DNA from: Streptomyces spinosus
GTDB taxonomy: Bacteria; Actinomycetota; Actinomycetes; Streptomycetales; Streptomycetaceae
DNA: 64,000 nt
NCBI RefSeq assembly: GCF_020400655.1
Contig: NZ_JAINRC010000024.1
Coordinates: 55,908 to 119,907, forward strand
Direction of reading: 5' to 3'
Shown here: positions 58,673 to 64,000 of the stretch, piece by piece
Layout of the letters: every line of letters starts with the position of its first letter
Numbering within the stretch: the first letter of the stretch is position 1
Notes under the pieces: model-generated
The model's database searches: none
What the model was told of the DNA's origin: nothing
The model's input: only the letters and a program-made list of their open reading frames with translations
Program-made: the position numbers and the translations under genes

Positions 58673-59758
58673 TCACCAGCACATGACCGCCGTCTCCCCC
58701 GACCCCCACGTGGAGTACAGACGGACCCGGACGGCATAGCGGCGGCCCCTGACGAGCCGCACCCGGACGGCGGCGTTGTCCGGCGTGCCGCCGTCGTCGT
58801 GGCCCGCGAGGAAGCGCGGTTCCCCGTCGCGCTCCTCGAAGACCACCAGCACGGTGTCGGCGTCGCCGAACGCGCCCACGGTGTACTCGCGGGTCTCCGG
58901 CGGCTCGACGGTGAAGTCGGCCTGCTCGCCCGGCCCCAGCCCGAGCGGCACGGACCGGAACGGCACCAGTGCGGCCGGACCGCCGGGAGCGGCGGGCGGG
59001 TACCAGCGCAGCACGAACTCCTTGTCGGCCGGCGACGGAGCGCCGAACGGCCGCAGCCCCCCGCGGTACTGCTCCGGCTCCAGCACCAGCCCCGGCCCCA
59101 GCGGCAGCGTCATCACCGACTGCGGGTCCCACACCGAGCCGCCCGCCTCACCGGCGTCCAGCTGCCGCAGCACGTTCGTGTACGTCGTCTCCCGGCTCCA
59201 GAAGTTCGGCGGGCCCGCCAGTTCGGCGTACACGGCCTCGTCGTCCCAGTGCAGCCCGGCGAACGGACTCTGGTGCTCGTGCACCATGCCGAGCGCGTGC
59301 CCGATCTGGTGCAAGACGGCCCCGCGCTCCCCGGGCGCGGTCACGTCCCAGCCGAGGTTCATGGTGCGCTCGCCCCGGCCCACCGACAGCGCCTCCCTGC
59401 CGACCGCCGACCAGGACCCGGCACCGCTCTGGAACCCGATCCGCAGCTCCGCCTCGTGCCGGTCGCCGACCTCGGCGAACGTGACGCCGATGCCGAGGTC
59501 CTGCCACTCGGCGAAGCACCCGCGGACCACGTCCCGCTGCTCCTCGCCGCCCGCCCACGGCACCCGGCGCAGCTCCCCGGTCCCGGGGACCGGGACGACC
59601 GAGGCGTCGGTGCGGGCGTGAAGGAAGCAGTAGTGCAGGACGGTGCCGTTGACCCACATCCGCCGCCCGGCGAGCAGCGCGCCCAGCCGCTCGGCGGTCA
59701 GCCCCGGTGCGAACGACGGGGCCGGCTGCCGCGGAAGCGAGCAGAGGCGTCGGGTCAT
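58673..59758 (-). CDS. Astacin (M12A)-like protein with altered catalytic residue
   Basis: This 361-aa protein has an N-terminal metalloprotease-like domain and a C-terminal beta domain resembling prepeptidase-type domains. The zinc motif reads HQIGHALGMVHEH (150-162): all three His are kept, but the general-base Glu is Gln151 (CAG codon at 59308-59306). A Met-turn-like SVMTLP follows near 216. No signal peptide is evident. It may bind zinc and a peptide without cleaving, or the residue may be a sequencing or mutational change. Confidence 0.78.
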   Translation of the reverse strand: MTRRLCSLPRQPAPSFAPGLTAERLGALLAGRRMWVNGTVLHYCFLHARTDASVVPVPGTGELRRVPWAGGEEQRDVVRGCFAEWQDLGIGVTFAEVGDRHEAELRIGFQSGAGSWSAVGREALSVGRGERTMNLGWDVTAPGERGAVLHQIGHALGMVHEHQSPFAGLHWDDEAVYAELAGPPNFWSRETTYTNVLRQLDAGEAGGSVWDPQSVMTLPLGPGLVLEPEQYRGGLRPFGAPSPADKEFVLRWYPPAAPGGPAALVPFRSVPLGLGPGEQADFTVEPPETREYTVGAFGDADTVLVVFEERDGEPRFLAGHDDGGTPDNAAVRVRLVRGRRYAVRVRLYSTWGSGETAVMCW

Positions 59759-59852
59759 GCGGCCAGCGTGCCCGCCGCCCCGGCCGTTCGCCTGAGTCGT
59801 GGGCTACTCAAGTCGCCCTGTATCAAACCTGAGTACGCGCGCTCAGCATGGT

Positions 59853-61577
59853 GTGAGGACTTACGAACAGGACGCGAACACCCTTGAGCTGCCCTGGCCG
59901 TTCACCGGCCGGGCCGACGAACTGGAGCTGGTGCGCGGCGCGCTGACCGCCGGCCGGCCCGGCATCGTGGTGACCGGCCCGGCAGGCCGCGGCAAGACCC
60001 GGCTGATCACGGAGGCGGTCCGGGGCACGGACCACGCCCGCGTGACCGGCACGCCCGAGGCCCGGGACCTGCCCCTCGCGGCGTTCGCGCACCTGCTCCC
60101 CGACACCGTCTCGCTGCACCGCGCGGTCCGCGCGCTGTCCGGCGTACGGCTCCTGGTCGTGGACGACGCCCAGTTGCTGGACGAGACCTCCGCCGCCCTG
60201 GTCCACCAGCTCGCCGTGCAGGGCCGCACCCGCCTGGTCGTGGCCGCGGCGGACGGGCCACCCGCGCCCGGCGCGGTGTCCCGGCTGTGGACCGGGGAAC
60301 TGCTGCCCCGGCTGGCCCTCGACCCGCTGGCCCCCGAGGACACCGCCCAGCTGCTCGCCGGCGCCGGCCTGGAACCGCTCACCGTGCGCCGCCTGCACCA
60401 GGCGTGCCGGGGCGATCTGCGGCTCCTGCGCGACCTGGTCACCGCGCTCACCGGTTCCGGCCGGCTGACTCCCGTCCCGGGCACCGGCGAACGGGCCTGG
60501 CGCGGACCGCTGCCGGTGACCCCGGCCGTCCGCGAGCGCCTGGCCCCCGCCCTCGAGCGGTCCGGTCCCGGCGGACGCGACGCGCTGGAACGCCTCGCGT
60601 TCGCCGAGCCCCTGCCGCTGTCCGCGGACGAGCTGGACCTGGACGTCCTCGAACGCCTGGAGGCGGACGGCCTGATCGACGTCGACGACCAGGGCGCCGT
60701 CACCCTCGCCCACCCCCTGCACGGCGCCGTGCTGCGTGCCACGGCCGGCCGGCTGCGGGCCCGCCGGCTGGCCCGCGCGCCCTTCGCGCACGGCCCCGCG
60801 CTGGAGGCCGAGCAGCGCGCCCTCGTCCGGCGGATGGACCGGCTCGACGTCCGGCCGGTGCCGACGCCGGTGGGGGAGTGGCTGGTCGCGGAGGGCGGCC
60901 CGCTGCCGGCCGGGTACGCCGGGGTCCGCGCCCGGTTCGCGCGGCTGCGGGGCGAACTGCGGGAGGCGGCGGCGTGGGCGCGGGAGGGCCTTCGGCAGAG
61001 TCCGTCGCACGAGGGGTGCCGCAGGGAGCTCGCGCTGGCCGAAGGGGCGCCGGGTGAGGTGACCGACCCGGACGGCGTCCACGCGCTCTACGACGCCGTA
61101 CGCCTCGGTGAGCCCGGGCGGGCGGCCGGGCGGCTGCCGGCCGGCAGCGTGTTCGCCCGGCACGCGGACGCGCTGGCGCGCGGCGACGGGCCCGCTCTCG
61201 ACCGTGCGGCGCGGGCGCTGGCCGAGCGGGGCTTCCTGCTGTACGCGGCGGAGGCGCACGCGCAGGCGGCACGGGCCCACCGCGACCCCCGGGCCGCCCG
61301 CCTGTCCCGCACCCGGGCCGTCGCGCTGGCCCGCCGCTGCCAGGGGGCGCGCACACCCGCGCTGGCCGGGCTGGTCCTCGGTGAACTCACCGCCCGGCAG
61401 CGGCAGATCGTCACGCTGGCCGCGGCCGGGCTGAGCAACCGGGAGATCGCCGAGCGGCTGACCCTGTCCGTGCGGACGGTCGGCAACCACCTCTACAGCG
61501 CGTACACACGGCTCGGCACGGGGGACCGGGGGGCGCTGCCCTGGCTGGTGGACGTGCCGGACAGGGAGACGGCCTGA
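59853..61577 (+). CDS. LuxR-family regulator with N-terminal P-loop ATPase domain
   Basis: This 574-aa protein has Walker A TGPAGRGKTRL (about 40-50) and Walker B LLVVDDAQLL in a STAND/LAL-like domain. The C-terminal LuxR HTH reads LTARQRQIVTLAAAGLSNREIAERLTLSVRTVGNHLY (about 514-550). It is smaller than the 900-aa LAL proteins. GTG at 59853 is chosen because a possible -10 TATCAA lies at 59821; the in-frame GTG at 59799 is an alternative. It is divergent from the astacin-like gene, a possible target. No ribosome binding site is clear. Confidence 0.82.
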   Translation: MRTYEQDANTLELPWPFTGRADELELVRGALTAGRPGIVVTGPAGRGKTRLITEAVRGTDHARVTGTPEARDLPLAAFAHLLPDTVSLHRAVRALSGVRLLVVDDAQLLDETSAALVHQLAVQGRTRLVVAAADGPPAPGAVSRLWTGELLPRLALDPLAPEDTAQLLAGAGLEPLTVRRLHQACRGDLRLLRDLVTALTGSGRLTPVPGTGERAWRGPLPVTPAVRERLAPALERSGPGGRDALERLAFAEPLPLSADELDLDVLERLEADGLIDVDDQGAVTLAHPLHGAVLRATAGRLRARRLARAPFAHGPALEAEQRALVRRMDRLDVRPVPTPVGEWLVAEGGPLPAGYAGVRARFARLRGELREAAAWAREGLRQSPSHEGCRRELALAEGAPGEVTDPDGVHALYDAVRLGEPGRAAGRLPAGSVFARHADALARGDGPALDRAARALAERGFLLYAAEAHAQAARAHRDPRAARLSRTRAVALARRCQGARTPALAGLVLGELTARQRQIVTLAAAGLSNREIAERLTLSVRTVGNHLYSAYTRLGTGDRGALPWLVDVPDRETA

Positions 61578-61652
61578 GGTCCTGCCGCCGGGCCGGCTAC
61601 GAGGGGCGGTGCCGTCGAGCCCGGCCGAGCCGGGTCCGGTGCGGGCCGCGCC

Positions 61653-62828
61653 TCACGGCTTGAGGACGACCTTCTCGCAGTGGTCCTTCTTGTTCTTGAA
61701 CAGGTCGTAGCCGGTCGGTGCCTCGGTCAGGGGCAGCCGGTGGGTGATGATCCGGGTGGGATCGATCTTGCCCTGCTCGATCATGCCCAGCAGCCGCTTC
61801 ATGTACCTGTGCACGTGGCACTGCCCGGTGCGCAGGGTCAGCGACCTGTTCATCCAGGCACCCGCCGGGAACTTGTCGATCAGTCCGCCGTAGACGCCGA
61901 TGACCGACACCACGCCGCCGCTGCGGCAGGACAGGATGGCCTGGCGCAGGGCGTGCGGCCGGTCGGTCTCGGAGCGGACCGCCTGCTTGGCGCGGTCGTA
62001 GAGCTGGACGTGGGAGGCGCCGTGGGTGGCCTCCAGGCCGACCGCGTCGATGCACTTGTCGGGGCCCCGGCCGCCGGTGAGTTCGAGCAGGGCGGACCGT
62101 ACGTCGGTCTCCTCGAAGTTGATGGTGGTGTAGCCCTGGCCGGCGGCCATGTCGAGCCGGTAGGTCTCCTTGTCGATCGCGATGACCTTCTCCGCGCCGA
62201 GGACCCGGGCACTGTCCATGGCGAACTGGCCGACCGGACCGGCGCCCCAGACGGCGACGACGTCACCGTCCTGGATGTCGCACATGTCGGCGCCCATGAA
62301 CCCGGTCGGCAGGATGTCGGACAGGAACAGCACCTGCTCGTCCGTGAGGTCCGACTCGATCTTGAGGGCGTTGGCGTCGGCGAGCACCACGCGGGCGTAC
62401 TCGGCCTGGCCGCCGGCGAAGCCGCCGGTGAGGTGGGAGTAGCCGTAGATGCCGGCGGTAGGGTGGCCGAACAACTTCTCCGAGATGCCGGCGTTGGGGT
62501 TGGTGTTCTCGCAGCAGGAGTACAGCTCCGCGCGGCAGGCCGCGCAGGCGCCGCAGGCGATGGGGAACGGAACGACGACCCGGTCCCCGACGCGCAGTGC
62601 GCCGTCGGTGATGCCGGAGCCGACCTCGACGACCTCCCCCATGAACTCGTGGCCCATGATGTCGCCCTTTTGCATGGTGGGGACGTAGCCGTCGAGCAGG
62701 TGGAGGTCGGAGCCGCAGATCGCCGTCGAGGTGATCTTCACGATGGCGTCGCGGCTGTTCAGGATCGAGGGGTCGGGAACGTCCTGCACCTCTACCGAGT
62801 TGCGTCCCGTCCAGCAGTTGGCCTTCAT
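61653..62828 (-). CDS. Zinc-dependent dehydrogenase, glutathione-independent formaldehyde dehydrogenase-like
   Basis: This 391-aa MDR enzyme has catalytic zinc residues in CGSDLH and GHEF and the structural-zinc cluster CGACAACRAELYSCC. The NAD motif is WGAGPVGQFAM. The long loop and overall length match the Pseudomonas-type formaldehyde dehydrogenase group, which works without a thiol cofactor. GGAGG precedes the ATG at 62828 by 7 nt. The start overlaps the SRPBCC gene stop by 4 nt. Substrates other than formaldehyde are possible. Confidence 0.87.
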   Translation of the reverse strand: MKANCWTGRNSVEVQDVPDPSILNSRDAIVKITSTAICGSDLHLLDGYVPTMQKGDIMGHEFMGEVVEVGSGITDGALRVGDRVVVPFPIACGACAACRAELYSCCENTNPNAGISEKLFGHPTAGIYGYSHLTGGFAGGQAEYARVVLADANALKIESDLTDEQVLFLSDILPTGFMGADMCDIQDGDVVAVWGAGPVGQFAMDSARVLGAEKVIAIDKETYRLDMAAGQGYTTINFEETDVRSALLELTGGRGPDKCIDAVGLEATHGASHVQLYDRAKQAVRSETDRPHALRQAILSCRSGGVVSVIGVYGGLIDKFPAGAWMNRSLTLRTGQCHVHRYMKRLLGMIEQGKIDPTRIITHRLPLTEAPTGYDLFKNKKDHCEKVVLKP

Positions 62829-63763
62829 GCCAGGGCCTCCTTCAGTTCGTCCTCGGTCAGCGGCCGGGCCGGGTGCTGCGGGAACTCGCCGCGGGCCCGC
62901 TTGCCGCCGGGTGCGCCCTCGGAGCGGACGACCTCGCCGGTCTCCGCGATCTGCTTGAAGCGGCGCAGGTCGTCGTCCAGCTGCTGGTGCGGTTCCTCGC
63001 CGAAGTAGCGCGCCGCGGCCTTGCCCAGCGCCCCGCCGGGCAGGTCGTAGCGCAGGGTCACCCGGATCTCCGTGCCCCGGTCGCCGGGGGCGGGCTCGAA
63101 GCGGACCTCGCCGGAGTTGTCGATGTCGGCGCCGTCCACCGACTGCCAGGCGATCAGCCGGCCGGCGACCTCCTGCGTGGTCTCGGCGTCCCATTCGACC
63201 GTCTTGCCGAACGGCGCGGTGGCCCGCCAGTGACTGGTGCGCGGGCCGGTGACGCGTACTTCGTCCAGGTGCGCCATGAAGTCCGGCAGCCGCTCCAGAT
63301 CCCTCCAGAGGGCGTAGACCTCGTCCGGGGGCCGCAGGACGGTGGTGGTCGCGGTCAGTTCCATGGGGGTGCTCCTGTGGGTGCGGGTCACGGCCGCGTA
63401 GACGTCCGTGACCGTGAGGGCGGTGACCGCGGCGGTCGCGGCGACGGTGCGGCCCAGGCCACGGCCGTCGTGGTTCTTCAGGGCCCGGGTCAGCATGGTC
63501 AGGTCCATGAGGTCGCCGCCGACGCGCCCCCAGAGCCAGGCGGGCTGCGGCCGTCCCAGCAGCCCGGTCGCCGCCGCCAGCTCGCGCACCCCGACGGCGG
63601 TCGTGGCCGAGCGGTGCCTGGCGGCGTCGCCGACGCCCAGGGCGCGGGCGAAGCCCGCCGGGGCGACGACCTGGGGCACGCCCATGAGCGCGCTGGCCCA
63701 GCCGAGGCCGCGGACGAGCGGGTCGTGCCGGAGGCGGGAGGTGGATCGGGTGTCTGTCTTCAT
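62825..63763 (-). CDS. SRPBCC (polyketide cyclase/dehydrase) family membrane-associated protein
   Basis: This 312-aa protein has an N-terminal region with two to three hydrophobic helices (about 20-125) and a C-terminal SRPBCC domain (about 134-275, opening ELTATTTVLRPPDEVYALWRDLERLPDFMAHL). It is translationally coupled to the zinc dehydrogenase (ATGA overlap). Such SRPBCC-dehydrogenase pairs are common in actinobacteria, but the joint role is unknown. Confidence 0.83.
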   Translation of the reverse strand: MKTDTRSTSRLRHDPLVRGLGWASALMGVPQVVAPAGFARALGVGDAARHRSATTAVGVRELAAATGLLGRPQPAWLWGRVGGDLMDLTMLTRALKNHDGRGLGRTVAATAAVTALTVTDVYAAVTRTHRSTPMELTATTTVLRPPDEVYALWRDLERLPDFMAHLDEVRVTGPRTSHWRATAPFGKTVEWDAETTQEVAGRLIAWQSVDGADIDNSGEVRFEPAPGDRGTEIRVTLRYDLPGGALGKAAARYFGEEPHQQLDDDLRRFKQIAETGEVVRSEGAPGGKRARGEFPQHPARPLTEDELKEALA

Positions 63764-63910
63764 GAGTGCTCCCCACGTGCGGTGAGGTGAACGGAGGGCG
63801 GGCCACTTGAGTGAGAAGGTGACGGGCGCGTAGCGGACAACACCGGGGTTTCCGCGTGGCCCGCATCCAATCCTCGACGCGCGTCACCGGACCGGAAGCG
63901 CGCGCGACGG

Positions 63911-63946
63911 CCCGTCCGGCCCCGGCCGAAGCCGGGGCCGGACGGG
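63911..63946 (-). terminator. Hairpin terminator near the window end
   Basis: A perfect 16-bp stem CCCGTCCGGCCCCGGC with its complement closes a CGAA loop. It probably terminates a gene entering from beyond position 64000. Nothing else is supported in 63764-64000 apart from the promoter region of the SRPBCC gene. Confidence 0.75.
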
Positions 63947-64000
63947 ATCGTCGACCGGACCGGTCCTGGGGTGCGGGCGGCCGGCGGCCCTGGGCCCGCT

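Overview
The window is chromosomal DNA of a Streptomyces or very close relative. It has very high GC, third positions that are almost always G or C, GTG starts, ATGA/GTGA gene overlaps, Tat-type secreted enzymes, many LacI/GntR/TetR/MerR regulators, and a SAM-IV riboswitch, a class known from actinomycetes. It looks like an adaptive metabolic region rather than a core one. I see no phage, IS or CRISPR element.

Layout. (1) 1-14.1 kb: a tRNA-Pro gene, a zinc alcohol dehydrogenase, then a xylan-utilisation block. This block holds Tat-exported GH11 xylanase and CE4 deacetylase facing a GH10 xylanase, the LacI repressor bxlR, and the xylobiose importer and beta-xylosidase operon bxlEFGA. The blocks are tied together by CGAAA-N-TTTCG operators. 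A GH5 endoglycoceramidase-like enzyme and an aldo/keto reductase follow. (2) 14.1-19.5 kb: a GH42 beta-galactosidase with a second CUT1 sugar importer. (3) 19.6-31.3 kb: an inositol/polyol-type locus. It has a GntR regulator, a CUT2 importer, a sugar isomerase, two Gfo/Idh dehydrogenases, an SDR, a PhyH-type dioxygenase and two LacI regulators. (4) 31.3-34.8 kb: a cupin, a membrane protein, a TetR/MFS efflux pair with a clear double operator, and a second identical tRNA-Pro. (5) 34.8-42.4 kb: an SDR reductase with a MerR regulator and its 18-bp palindrome, a LytTR/LytS two-component system wrapped around a sodium:solute symporter, and an APC transporter.

(6) 42.5-48.1 kb: a 4-hydroxyproline catabolic locus. 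It has a GntR regulator, an epimerase, a DapA-family deaminase and a three-subunit dehydrogenase, with the same candidate operator before both transcription units. (7) 48.1-57.6 kb: a sulfur-scavenging region with three short leader peptides of one family (core HIDLQRVxSAxC), none long enough to be found by a usual ORF caller. One heads a glutathionyl-hydroquinone-reductase-like gene. The second lies just downstream of a SAM-IV riboswitch and heads an amino-acid ABC importer plus a GNAT acetyltransferase. The third heads three flavin monooxygenases. The gene content resembles the Bacillus ytm/tcy S-alkylcysteine salvage operon. Stacked SAM sensing and apparent cysteine attenuation is the most interesting feature of the window. 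(8) 57.9-64 kb: a P-loop kinase, an astacin-like protein whose catalytic Glu is Gln, a LuxR regulator, and an SRPBCC/formaldehyde-dehydrogenase-like pair.

Coordinates were read by eye. Promoters and operators are pattern matches. Protein functions are family-level calls from visible motifs.
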